Assembly (NCBI GenBank): GCA_020635275.1 | Contig: JACKAA010000006.1 | Span: 124,001 to 188,000 of the forward strand | DNA length: 64,000 nt | Direction of reading: 5' to 3' | From: Ignavibacteriales bacterium | GTDB taxonomy: Bacteria; Bacteroidota; Ignavibacteria; Ignavibacteriales; Melioribacteraceae | Shown here: piece by piece, positions 26,841 through 36,586 of the stretch | Position numbering within the stretch: the stretch's first letter is position 1 | Layout: every line of letters starts with the position of its first letter | Translations under genes and position numbers: made by a program | The notes under the pieces: model-generated | Databases searched by the model: none | What the model was told of the DNA's origin: nothing | The model's input: the letters and a program-made list of their open reading frames with translations, nothing else

Positions 26841-28703
26841 ATGGATATGAGAAAAAATAATTCAAAAATAATTTTTCTTTTACTAGTTATTATTGTCGCT
26901 AGTTATTCTTGCAACAATTCTTATAAAATTGACGATCAATTTACTTATGCAAAAACAAGAATTAATGATTTACAATTTAGCGTTTATATTACTGCACACG
27001 CAGTAAATGATTTGTTAAACAATGAAATTGGCAGAAGAGAAGCTTTATCAATATTTAGATGTAATGGAATAACAAAAGCTTACATTGAAGTTTACCGTAG
27101 CGGATTAGTAATTGATGAAAAATTATTAAGAGAAGTAAAAAATTATTTTCTAACAAATGATATTGAAGTTGTAGGTGGAATTGCAACTGTTCCCGGAGAA
27201 CATTTTGGAGTAAAGCAAGAAGGAAAATTAGGATGGTTTAATTGGCAAAATCAAAAAACGCAAAATGATTTAAAAGAAGTAATGAAAATGTCAGCAGAAG
27301 TTTTTGATGAATTTATTGTTGACGATTTTTTATGCACCGCAGATACAAGTGAAGAATCTAAAATAGCAAAAGGTGATAGAAGTTGGTCGCAATATAGAAG
27401 AGATTTGCTTACCCAGCTTTCTGAAGAGATTTTTATAAAACCTGCAAAGGAAGTAAATCCGAATATAAAAATGATAATTAAATATCCCCAATGGTATGAT
27501 AGATTTCATTTATTTGGTTATGACCTTTCCAGAGAGCCGCAACTTTTTGATGAAGTTTGGGTAGGAACTGAAACCCGTGGACAATATACTCAACGCTATG
27601 GATTTGTTCAGCCGTATGAAGGATTTATAAATTACAGTTGGATTAAAGACATTGCAAAAAATAAAATTGGCGGCGCTTGGTTTGATCATGGAGATTGTGA
27701 TAAAGATGATTTTATTGAACAAGCATATCAATCAGTTTTAGCCGGTGCAAAAGAAATTGTGATTTTTAATTATTTCGATTTTCTAAATGGTAATCAAGGT
27801 CATCATCTTTTAAGAACGCAATTTCAGCAACTCGCCGATTTAGCAAAGTTTGTAAAAGAAAATCCGGTCAAAGGAATTACAGCTTATAAACCTATTAATA
27901 GTGAAGCTGGTGGAGATTTATATTTAATGGATTTTATAGGAATGTTAGGAGTCCCAATAATTCCGGTTCATGAATATCCTACAAAATCAGACATAATATT
28001 TTTACCAACTCAATCTGCAAGTGATGCAAATATAACAGAAAAAATTAATGCTTCAATTGAAAATGGAACTAAGATAATATTTACAACTGGCTTTTTATCA
28101 CAATTAAATAATAATCAACTTTTTGAGTTAGCCGGATTAAAAAATGATTTAGTAATAAATCCTATTAAAGCTGATTTTATTATAGAAAATAACTCCAAAA
28201 TTAAAATTGAGCATGGATTAGATTTGGAATGCAATCCAAATGTTAAAAATGGTGAAGTACTGTTATATGCATCAACTCAGAAAGATAACATTCCTTTTTT
28301 AATAAAGAATACTTTTAATGATTCAGAAATATTTACTTTAAATACGCACACATTTTCTCAAGTAGATTTTGATAAAGTAGGCGAAGTTTTACTTTGTCCC
28401 AAACCATTGGGTTTATTGGAATTACCAAAATCTTGGGTGAATAAAATAAGAGAATCATTTAATTCAAATATGGGTTTTAATTTAGATGCTCCGTCAAGAG
28501 TTGTATCACAACCTTTCGAAAAAAATAATTTTGTGATTCATAACTATAATAACATTGAAACAAAAGTTCAGTTAACATTAAATGATAAATCTGTAATGCA
28601 ACTAATTGATAATTTTAGTGGTGAAAAATATTCAAACGAAAATGGAAAAATTACAATCTTAATTAAACCAAGATCACGAGTTTGGTTAGATAAAAATAAT
28701 TAA
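26841..28703 (+). CDS. TIM-barrel lipoprotein with glutamine-amidotransferase-like second domain; function unknown
   Basis: A 620-residue lipoprotein (SYSC, Cys24, counting from ATG 26841; ATG 26847 is equally possible). Residues about 40-345 look like a TIM barrel (LQFSVYITAH, ITKAYIEVYRSG, VVGGIATVPGEH, EFIVDDFLCT, IKYPQWYDRFH, DEVWVGTETRG, IGGAWFDHGDC). Acidic residues at strand ends fit a glycoside hydrolase. Residues about 350-480 resemble the amidotransferase-like domain of GH42-type enzymes, and a small beta domain ends the protein. I cannot assign a numbered family. It follows the palindromic element and precedes the beta-helix gene by 9 bases. Confidence 0.6.
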   Translation: MDMRKNNSKIIFLLLVIIVASYSCNNSYKIDDQFTYAKTRINDLQFSVYITAHAVNDLLNNEIGRREALSIFRCNGITKAYIEVYRSGLVIDEKLLREVKNYFLTNDIEVVGGIATVPGEHFGVKQEGKLGWFNWQNQKTQNDLKEVMKMSAEVFDEFIVDDFLCTADTSEESKIAKGDRSWSQYRRDLLTQLSEEIFIKPAKEVNPNIKMIIKYPQWYDRFHLFGYDLSREPQLFDEVWVGTETRGQYTQRYGFVQPYEGFINYSWIKDIAKNKIGGAWFDHGDCDKDDFIEQAYQSVLAGAKEIVIFNYFDFLNGNQGHHLLRTQFQQLADLAKFVKENPVKGITAYKPINSEAGGDLYLMDFIGMLGVPIIPVHEYPTKSDIIFLPTQSASDANITEKINASIENGTKIIFTTGFLSQLNNNQLFELAGLKNDLVINPIKADFIIENNSKIKIEHGLDLECNPNVKNGEVLLYASTQKDNIPFLIKNTFNDSEIFTLNTHTFSQVDFDKVGEVLLCPKPLGLLELPKSWVNKIRESFNSNMGFNLDAPSRVVSQPFEKNNFVIHNYNNIETKVQLTLNDKSVMQLIDNFSGEKYSNENGKITILIKPRSRVWLDKNN

Positions 28704-28712
28704 GGTGTCATA

Positions 28713-31676
28713 ATGAAATCTAGACTAATAAAAAAGATATCTGAAATATTACTTATCTCGATAGTTGTTAATATTTTCATAATTAATTTGAATTTTGCCC
28801 AAGGAAAATTTTTAAGAGGTGAAACCAATAAAGATTATACTCTGGAAAATAAAAAAGCAGATTTCTATATATCTGTAAATGGAAATGATAAATGGTCGGG
28901 TAAATTAGCTGAACCAAATAATGATAAAAATGATGGACCATTTGCAACAATCGGTAGAGCAAAAGTTGCAGTACAAAATTTGAAGCAAGAAATTTACCAA
29001 CCAAAACTTCCACCAATCGACAAACGATTTATTGGTTCTGATCATAAATATGGAGTAGGTAGAGATATTTTAGTACTAATTAGAGATGGAATTTATTCGC
29101 TCGATTCAATAATTGTATTTGCTTCATTTGATGGCGGTGAAAGAGTAGAAACAGATTTGCCGACCGGCGCTTTTGAATATCATAAGCTCAAAGATTATTA
29201 TGTGACTTATGCAGCTTTTCCCGGTGAGCATCCAATTATCTCAGGCGGATCGAAAATATCAAATTGGCAAAAAAGTAAAGACCATATTTGGAGGACGACT
29301 TTAGATGAAGAAAATGTGACAGAATTATTTTCAAATGGAAAAAGACAAACTTTAGCTCGTTCACCAAACTCTGGATATTATTATACTGATGGAATTCCAA
29401 CCGATCCCAATTACTTTAAATTTAGAAATGTGGATTTGAAAAATTGGTCAAGCTTAGAATCAAATAATTTAACAATGATAGTAAGATGGAGTTCAATTTA
29501 TTCCAAACTTAAAAGTGTTGATGAAAAAAATAAAATTGCATATTTAGCAGAATCACAACCGGATATGCTGATAATTCCGCCAAAATATTTTGTTGAAAAT
29601 GTGGAAGCATTACTCGATACATCTGGCGAGTGGTATTTTAATAGTAAAAATAAAGTTTTGTCATATTTCCCGGATGAAGGAATTAATAATCCAAATAGCG
29701 CAAATATTACACTTCCCAAATTAAATGGATTAATTAAAGTAAGCGGTGATAGAGAAAATCCAGTAAGAAATTTAAGATTTATGAATTTAACTTTCCAAGC
29801 AACAAATTCAGGGGGCACTGCTGTACTTGATATTTCATACGCTAAAAATTGTGAAATAACTTCTAATAATATTCAAAATGTTAGTCAGACAGCTATAAAA
29901 TTAGGATTAGGCTGTTACAAAAATCTAATCACAAAAAATAAAATCAAAGATGTTAAAGGTAATGGAATTGATGTTAGAGGTGTGCCAAAACCTGAAAATT
30001 GGGAAGATGTTGTTTACGATAATGTCGTTTCATTTAACGAAGTTGAAAATTGCCTTGCGGTATATGTTGGAATTGCCGCTTCAAATACAATTAGAACTAC
30101 AGTAAAAAATAATTATGTAAATAATGTTGGTAGTTATGGATTATCAATTGGCAGTTGGCCAAATGTGGAAGAAACAACAGATGGAAATTATTTAGTTGAA
30201 TTTAATCACATTGAACATGCAAATATGTTAAGAGATGATGAAGGGGGAATAGCAGTTTATGGATTAAGTCCCGGCTCAATTGTAAAAAACAATGTAGTTC
30301 ATGATGTCCGTCCTGCTGGAACAAATGAAAATGTCGGATTCTTTTTCCAAAATATGTCTTCTGGATGGGAAGTAACAAATAATATTTTTTATAATCTCAA
30401 ACAAGGTGAAATGAAATTATGTGCTGCTTATATAACTGATAATGTTTATGAAAATAATTTTTCAATTGATACTCCCGATATTGAAGCAGAAAAAATAATC
30501 AACGGTAATCCAACATTTTTAGTTGATGACTTAAAAATTATTTCAAATGAAGAAATATCTACAGGTAAGAAAATTACCATAAGTGCAGAAATTAAAAATA
30601 TTGGTTCATCAGGAATAGATGAAGTTATACTTTATGTTGATGGAAAAATTGCGGAGAAGAAATTATTCCCAATTATCAGAAATAATAAGAGAACAATTGA
30701 ATTTTATCATCAGTTTTATGATCCAGGCATTCACTCAATTTCCATAAATGAGTCTTCAGAAAAAGAAGTAAGTGTAAAAGGTGAATCTTTATATATTCTA
30801 TATGATAATATGACAATTCCGATTAAAGAATTACCTTTATTAGAAAAAGTTGAAATCTCCGCAAAAGTGAAAAATGTAAGAAATTATGAAATTAAAGAAT
30901 CTGTAAAGCTATTTGTTGATGGAAAAATATTTGAAGAAAAAAATATGTTTTTCCAACCAAATGAAGAAAAAATAATAGAATTTTCTTCCGAACTTGGAGT
31001 TGGTGAACATGAAATTAAAATAGGTAATTTGCCATCAGAAAAAGTAAAAATATATGAAATAGAAGATTTTAAATTGAACAAAAATATTTTGGCAACATAT
31101 TGTTCAACAACTGCTGAGCCATGTAATTTTGACTATAATGTTGAAAATAATTATTATGAAATAACCGCAAGCGGTACTGATTTTTTGCATGCTGAAGATT
31201 CCTATGGAACAATTTTCTTAAATGAAAAAATAAAAGGTGACTTTGTTGCAACATTAAAGTTACTATCTTTTGATCAAGGTGTAAGCGAATGGTTCCGTGC
31301 CGGATTATTTGTAAGAAATGATTTGACCAAAAGTAATATTGAAGAAATTGGAAGTAAAGGTTCTTTTCTTTTATTCTCTACACCTAAAAGAATTGGTGCT
31401 CAATGGGATGAATTTGGCGATGGATCGATGCACAATACAAAAAGTTGGAATTATAATTTAGAGCAGCCTTTCCCAGTATGGCTTAAAGTAATCAGACACG
31501 GTAATAAATTCACTGGATTTTATAGTTTAAATAACAAGGATTGGATAATAGTAAGAGAATCTCCAGAATTAGAAAAATTATCCGAAGAAATAAATATCGG
31601 TATTGCTGCCGGTACAAATGATCAAAGACCATCAAAAGTAACTTTTGAAGATTTTAAAATCTTAAGTGAGAAATAG
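28713..31676 (+). CDS. Secreted right-handed beta-helix enzyme with two CARDB-like domains and a DUF1349-like C-terminus
   Basis: A 987-residue protein with a signal peptide (residues about 10-30). The N-terminal motif DFYISVNGNDKWSG, the FDGGERVE stretch and repeated coil motifs (NCEITSNNIQNVSQTAIKLG, YKNLITKNKIKDVKGNGID) mark a parallel beta-helix like GH141, GH120 and related families, to about residue 590. Two CARDB-type domains follow at about 600-680 and 690-770 (KNIGSSGIDEVILYVDGK, KNVRNYEIKESVKLFVDGK). A DUF1349/LamG-like sandwich (GDFVATLKL, AGLFVRND, TNDQRPSKVTFEDFKIL) ends the protein. A fucosidase or xylosidase role is possible; catalytic residues cannot be fixed by eye. Confidence 0.7.
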   Translation: MKSRLIKKISEILLISIVVNIFIINLNFAQGKFLRGETNKDYTLENKKADFYISVNGNDKWSGKLAEPNNDKNDGPFATIGRAKVAVQNLKQEIYQPKLPPIDKRFIGSDHKYGVGRDILVLIRDGIYSLDSIIVFASFDGGERVETDLPTGAFEYHKLKDYYVTYAAFPGEHPIISGGSKISNWQKSKDHIWRTTLDEENVTELFSNGKRQTLARSPNSGYYYTDGIPTDPNYFKFRNVDLKNWSSLESNNLTMIVRWSSIYSKLKSVDEKNKIAYLAESQPDMLIIPPKYFVENVEALLDTSGEWYFNSKNKVLSYFPDEGINNPNSANITLPKLNGLIKVSGDRENPVRNLRFMNLTFQATNSGGTAVLDISYAKNCEITSNNIQNVSQTAIKLGLGCYKNLITKNKIKDVKGNGIDVRGVPKPENWEDVVYDNVVSFNEVENCLAVYVGIAASNTIRTTVKNNYVNNVGSYGLSIGSWPNVEETTDGNYLVEFNHIEHANMLRDDEGGIAVYGLSPGSIVKNNVVHDVRPAGTNENVGFFFQNMSSGWEVTNNIFYNLKQGEMKLCAAYITDNVYENNFSIDTPDIEAEKIINGNPTFLVDDLKIISNEEISTGKKITISAEIKNIGSSGIDEVILYVDGKIAEKKLFPIIRNNKRTIEFYHQFYDPGIHSISINESSEKEVSVKGESLYILYDNMTIPIKELPLLEKVEISAKVKNVRNYEIKESVKLFVDGKIFEEKNMFFQPNEEKIIEFSSELGVGEHEIKIGNLPSEKVKIYEIEDFKLNKNILATYCSTTAEPCNFDYNVENNYYEITASGTDFLHAEDSYGTIFLNEKIKGDFVATLKLLSFDQGVSEWFRAGLFVRNDLTKSNIEEIGSKGSFLLFSTPKRIGAQWDEFGDGSMHNTKSWNYNLEQPFPVWLKVIRHGNKFTGFYSLNNKDWIIVRESPELEKLSEEINIGIAAGTNDQRPSKVTFEDFKILSEK

Positions 31677-31709
31677 TACATAATTTAATTAAATATTGAA
31701 TGGATCTAT

Positions 31710-34700
31710 ATGGCGAAAAAAATTGAAGACATTTACACTAAAAGAATTAATCAATTCCAAAATTCCATAAAAAGTAAATTTTTTATTAATGAAATTAATT
31801 TTGATGCAAAATATTATAAAACAAAAGATCAAGTATTATTTAGAGACCGTTTAGAAGGTGAATATAAAAAAATTACACCAGGAGAAATCTGGGGAAATAT
31901 AAATGAAAATGCTTGGTTTAATCTTACTGGTAAAATTCCTGAAAATTGGAAAAATAAAAAGATTGTAGCAAAACTAAATTTTACCGGTGAAGCGCTAATT
32001 TTTAGTAATGATGGAATACCTTTGCAAGCTCTTACCAGCAGTTCAGTTTATAATCCAGAATTTAAAAGAGATTTATTCACACTTCACGAAAATTGTTCCG
32101 GTGGGGAAAAAATTGAACTTTGGATCGAAGCTGTATCAATGGGTTATTTAGGCGTAAATCAACAAATGGATCCTGCTCCTGAAAGTAAAAATAGGTATGG
32201 CGAATTTAATAGTATCGTTAATGATATAAGTTTTGGAATCTTTAATGAAAATTTGTGGCACATGTATTTGGATATTGAAGTGCTTAATAGACTTTCAAAA
32301 CAATTGCCAGAAAAAAGTGTTAGACGAAGCAGAATTATCAGAAATGTTAACAAGGCATTGGATATTTATTTTATTAATCCAGAAAATATTCATGAAGCAA
32401 GAAGTATATTAAAAATTGAATTAGATAAACCAGCATCATCCTCGGAATTAGATGTCACTGCAGTTGGTCATGCACATATTGATACGGCATGGTTATGGAC
32501 CGTAAGTGAAACTATAAGAAAATGCGGAAGAACATTTTCAAATCAAATAAAGCTTTTAGAAAAATATCCAGAATATGTATTTGGTGCTTCTCAACCTCAG
32601 CATTATGATTTTACAAAAAAATATTATCCTGACGTTTATGAGAAAATAAAAAAGTATGTCAAAGAAGGAAGATGGGAACTACAAGGCGGAATGTGGGTTG
32701 AAGCTGATGCTAATTTAATTAGTGGCGAATCTATGATTAGGCAGATTCTTTATGGTAAAAATTTCTTTATGGATGAATTTGGATATGATGTAAAAAATCT
32801 TTGGCTTCCCGATGTTTTTGGTTACTCTGCAGCTATTCCGCAAATCTTAAGAAAATCGGGAATTGATTATTTCCTTACACAGAAAATATCATGGAGCCAA
32901 ATTAATGAATTCCCTTATAACTCTTTTATTTGGAGAGGGATTGATGGCTCTGATGTAATATCTCATTTCCCGCCGGAAAATAATTATAACAGTGATTTAA
33001 CACCTGGTCTTGTAATTTCAGGTAGAGATAATTTTAAAGAAAAAGATTTTCTTGATGAGTTTTTAAGTTTATATGGAGTTGGAAATGGCGGTGGCGGACC
33101 AAAAGAAGAAAATATTGAATTTGGCCTGAGAATGAAAAATCTTGAAGGTGCACCTAAAATAAAATTTGGAAGAGCAGATGAGTTTTTTGAAAGATTAAAA
33201 AAATTTAAGGATGAACTTCCTTTATGGGTTGGAGAACTTTATCTGGAATTGCATAGAGGCACATTAACCACTCAAGCTTTGGTAAAGAAACAAAATAGAA
33301 AATTGGAACTAAGATTAAGAGAATTAGAGATTCTATATTCTGCAACAGATGTAAAAAATTATCCGGCAGAGGAATTTAATCAAATTTGGAAGAAAGTTTT
33401 AATAAATCAATTTCATGATATTATTCCAGGTTCAAGTATAAATGAGACGTATAAAGTTACTCATTCTGAGTATAATCAAGCATTTGATGATCTCACAAAT
33501 TTAGAGAATAATATTGCAAATATTCTTTTTAATCAAAATGACAATGCTATTACTTTCTTTAATAGTCTTTCACATAAATATGAAGGCAGAGTTGAATTAC
33601 CAGAAGAATGGAGTTATGGATTAATTGATAAAGAAAATAATCTAATTCCAGTTCAAAAAGAAAATGACAGATTTATTGCGAACCTATCAATTGGACCGTT
33701 ATCATTTTTAACGCTTTATAAATCAGAAAAATATGATAAGATTGAAATTAAAAATGAAAAATTAATTTTAGAGAATATACTCATTAAATATGAATTTAAT
33801 GACGAGGGTAATCTTATATCAGCATTTGATAAAGAATTGAATATTCCAATTTTAGCAGAAAATTCATTTGGAAATATTCTATCACTTTATGATGATAATC
33901 CAAGTGAATGGGATGCATGGGATGTTGATATAACTTATGAGAATACTTTTATTGAAAATGCAAAAGCTGATAAGGTTGAGAAATCTTTTAATGGAAATGT
34001 TAGAAGCGGAATTGAATTTCATTATATCTTAAGAAATTCAGAAATTATTCAGTTGGTAACACTTCAGGCTAATAGCAAAAGATTAGATTTTGAAACAAAA
34101 GTTAATTGGCATGAAAAACACAAAATGCTTAGAGTATCATTTCCAGTCAACGTTTTTACAGATCAAGCTTCTTTTGATATTCAATACGGTTATTTAAAGA
34201 GAAATACACATAGAAACACAAGTTGGGATTTTGCTAAGTTTGAAGTTGCCGCACATAAATACGCTGATCTTTCACAAGATAATTTTGGAGTAGCAATTCT
34301 GAATGATTGTAAATACGGGCATAAAGTTTTGGGTAATGTACTTGATTTGAATTTACTGCGCTCAACAACTTATCCAGATCCGGATGCTGATATTGGTGAA
34401 CATAAATTTACATATTCAATTCTTCCTCATAAAGGAAATTTAATTAATTCAAATGTGTTCACTGAAGCTGCAAAACTTAATCAAGGCATTATGTGTTTCC
34501 CTGGAATGGAAACAAATAATAATAACTTACCTTGTAAAATAATGAGTGATGGCATTTCAATTGAAGTAATAAAAAAAGCAGAAAAATCTAATGACTTAAT
34601 TCTACGATTAGTTGAATATAAAGGATTGAATTCAAAAGGTAAAATTGTTTTTGGTAAATATCCTGTAAAAATATCTGAAACAAATTTAATTGAGTGGGAG

Positions 34701-34790
34701 GAAAATCCAACTGTCATAATTGAAAGCGATTTTGAGATTGAACTTAAGCCGTTTGAAATAAGAACTTATAGAATTAATAATCCTTTTTAG
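31710..34790 (+). CDS. GH38 alpha-mannosidase, cytoplasmic type
   Basis: A 1026-residue protein with no signal peptide, so probably cytoplasmic. The catalytic domain shows GHAHIDTAWLW with zinc ligands His256 and Asp258, the nucleophile Asp368 in LPDVFGYS, and His569 in QFHDIIPGSS. The mid domain motif HRGTLTTQALVKKQNRK is present and a beta-rich C-terminal half follows. Length fits class II alpha-mannosidases. These enzymes cut alpha-linked mannose from oligosaccharides. It lies 33 bases after the beta-helix gene and 17 bases before GH31, so mannose-containing oligosaccharides may be imported before cleavage. Confidence 0.93.
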   Translation: MAKKIEDIYTKRINQFQNSIKSKFFINEINFDAKYYKTKDQVLFRDRLEGEYKKITPGEIWGNINENAWFNLTGKIPENWKNKKIVAKLNFTGEALIFSNDGIPLQALTSSSVYNPEFKRDLFTLHENCSGGEKIELWIEAVSMGYLGVNQQMDPAPESKNRYGEFNSIVNDISFGIFNENLWHMYLDIEVLNRLSKQLPEKSVRRSRIIRNVNKALDIYFINPENIHEARSILKIELDKPASSSELDVTAVGHAHIDTAWLWTVSETIRKCGRTFSNQIKLLEKYPEYVFGASQPQHYDFTKKYYPDVYEKIKKYVKEGRWELQGGMWVEADANLISGESMIRQILYGKNFFMDEFGYDVKNLWLPDVFGYSAAIPQILRKSGIDYFLTQKISWSQINEFPYNSFIWRGIDGSDVISHFPPENNYNSDLTPGLVISGRDNFKEKDFLDEFLSLYGVGNGGGGPKEENIEFGLRMKNLEGAPKIKFGRADEFFERLKKFKDELPLWVGELYLELHRGTLTTQALVKKQNRKLELRLRELEILYSATDVKNYPAEEFNQIWKKVLINQFHDIIPGSSINETYKVTHSEYNQAFDDLTNLENNIANILFNQNDNAITFFNSLSHKYEGRVELPEEWSYGLIDKENNLIPVQKENDRFIANLSIGPLSFLTLYKSEKYDKIEIKNEKLILENILIKYEFNDEGNLISAFDKELNIPILAENSFGNILSLYDDNPSEWDAWDVDITYENTFIENAKADKVEKSFNGNVRSGIEFHYILRNSEIIQLVTLQANSKRLDFETKVNWHEKHKMLRVSFPVNVFTDQASFDIQYGYLKRNTHRNTSWDFAKFEVAAHKYADLSQDNFGVAILNDCKYGHKVLGNVLDLNLLRSTTYPDPDADIGEHKFTYSILPHKGNLINSNVFTEAAKLNQGIMCFPGMETNNNNLPCKIMSDGISIEVIKKAEKSNDLILRLVEYKGLNSKGKIVFGKYPVKISETNLIEWEENPTVIIESDFEIELKPFEIRTYRINNPF

Positions 34791-34807
34791 TATGTGATTA
34801 GTTTAAA

Positions 34808-36574
34808 ATGAAAAAAGCGTTAAAAATACTATTGCTTATTATAACAGTATTATCAGCAATTATTTATGCTTACTTTATTTATCCGGTTTGGGGCTTTACT
34901 TTTTATGAAAATCATAATCTTAAAGTTCCTTTAACACCTGCTTGGGCTTTAGAATGCTGGCTTTGGGAAGATGATGTAAATACTGCAGAATATGTAAATG
35001 AACTTTTAGAGGGTTATAAAAAATATGATATTCCAGTAAGAACAATTCTTATTGATAGTCCGTGGAGCCTACGATATAATGATTTTGAAATAGATACAAA
35101 TCGTTATCCAAATCCCCAAAAATGGTTTAAAAAATTAGAGGATGATGGATATAGAACAGTTTTATGGATGACTCCGGTTGTAAACAGTTATAGTAAAGAT
35201 ACACAAATACAAGATTCACGCGATTGGTTCAACTCTGCAAATGAAAAAGGTTATCTAATAAAAAATAAAAACGAAAATAATTGGTGGAAAGGGAATGGCA
35301 AATTTATTGACTACACAAATGATGAAGCAGTAAAATGGTGGAGAAGTTTGCAGCAAAATATTTTTGATTTTGGAATTGATGGCTGGAAACTTGACGGAGC
35401 CGCAACTTTACTTTGGTCGGAAATTTTAGGAATTCCTATGTTTTATAATTCTTCTTCTGAGGGAACAATTACAACAAGAAATTATATGGATTTATATTAC
35501 AGACAAGAATATAAATATGGTTTAGAAATGAATCCAGAGTTCGTTACACTTAGCAGATCAGTAGATGGTTTTTATACACACCCTGAAGGTTTTTCTCCAT
35601 TAGATGCTTCACCTGTAAATTGGGTAGGAGATCAAAAACATACTTGGAAATCAGATTCAGAAAATGAAGATAATCAAGATTTGGTTTTGGATGGAATTAA
35701 AGGAATTGAAACTGCAATTCAATATATACTAAAAAGTGCAGAACTTGGTTATAATATAATTGGATCAGATATTGCTGGATTTTCAGGACGTATAATTCCA
35801 CCAAGACTTTATATTCGCTGGACACAGTTTTCAACTTTTTGCGGTTTATTTTTAAATGGAGGTCATGGTGAAAGAAGATTATGGAAGAGAAGTAGTGAAG
35901 AGTTAGAAATTATTAGAAAATTTTCTTGGCTGCATACTGAGTTAATTCCTTATATGTATCATTATGTTGTGTCAGCAAACAGAGAGGGAAAAACTTTACA
36001 GAAACCTTTAAATATTGGTAAATACCAATATATGTTTGGAGATAATTTATTAGTTGCACCAATTTATGAAGATTCAAAAATTAGAGAAGTTGTATTACCG
36101 GAAGGGAAATGGAGATATTTTTTTAATGACTCTGATTTGCTAGAAGGTGATCAAAAAATTATTAAAGAATTTCCTTTAGATGAATATACAGTCTTTATTA
36201 AAGAAGGTGCAATAATTCCAATGAATATTGAGCGAAATTATACAAATATTGGCGACTCTACTTTTGGAGATTATTTAACAATTTTAATTTATCCGCAAGA
36301 GTCAAATAATTTTACTTACCATAATCCAGAGAATTATAAAGATAGTACAGAAATATCTTATTCTAAAAATTCTGATGAAATTAAAATTAATTTCAAAGGT
36401 AAATCATTAACGCATATATTAAAAATTTATTCTCTACAAAAACCTAATGAAATTTTATTGGATAATAATAAGCTTAATGAAAATATTGATTGGAATTATA
36501 AATCAGAAGTAAATAAAATCATTATAAGAACATCAAATTATGAACAGGGAAATTATCATATAACATTTAATTAA
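34808..36574 (+). CDS. Membrane-anchored short GH31 alpha-glycosidase
   Basis: A 588-residue protein with an N-terminal hydrophobic segment (residues about 4-26). The GH31 barrel is complete: LIDSPW early, nucleophile Asp196 in DGWKLDG, acid/base Asp321 in IGSDIAGFSG, then RLYIRWTQFSTFCG and the C-terminal LLVAPI region. It is short for GH31 (usually 650-900 residues) because the N-terminal beta-sandwich is missing. Specificity is unknown; alpha-glucosidase, alpha-xylosidase or alpha-galactosidase are all possible. It is 12 bases from the next gene. Confidence 0.88.
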   Translation: MKKALKILLLIITVLSAIIYAYFIYPVWGFTFYENHNLKVPLTPAWALECWLWEDDVNTAEYVNELLEGYKKYDIPVRTILIDSPWSLRYNDFEIDTNRYPNPQKWFKKLEDDGYRTVLWMTPVVNSYSKDTQIQDSRDWFNSANEKGYLIKNKNENNWWKGNGKFIDYTNDEAVKWWRSLQQNIFDFGIDGWKLDGAATLLWSEILGIPMFYNSSSEGTITTRNYMDLYYRQEYKYGLEMNPEFVTLSRSVDGFYTHPEGFSPLDASPVNWVGDQKHTWKSDSENEDNQDLVLDGIKGIETAIQYILKSAELGYNIIGSDIAGFSGRIIPPRLYIRWTQFSTFCGLFLNGGHGERRLWKRSSEELEIIRKFSWLHTELIPYMYHYVVSANREGKTLQKPLNIGKYQYMFGDNLLVAPIYEDSKIREVVLPEGKWRYFFNDSDLLEGDQKIIKEFPLDEYTVFIKEGAIIPMNIERNYTNIGDSTFGDYLTILIYPQESNNFTYHNPENYKDSTEISYSKNSDEIKINFKGKSLTHILKIYSLQKPNEILLDNNKLNENIDWNYKSEVNKIIIRTSNYEQGNYHITFN

Positions 36575-36586
36575 GGCGAATTAAAT

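Noticed and set aside
29016..29035. CAAACGATTT inside the beta-helix gene as a fourth operator
   Set aside because: It is inside coding sequence and lacks the second half-site (TTGC or TTGT).
31710..34790. Exported alpha-mannosidase
   Set aside because: No hydrophobic segment, lipobox or twin-arginine motif is visible at the N-terminus MAKKIEDIYTKR.
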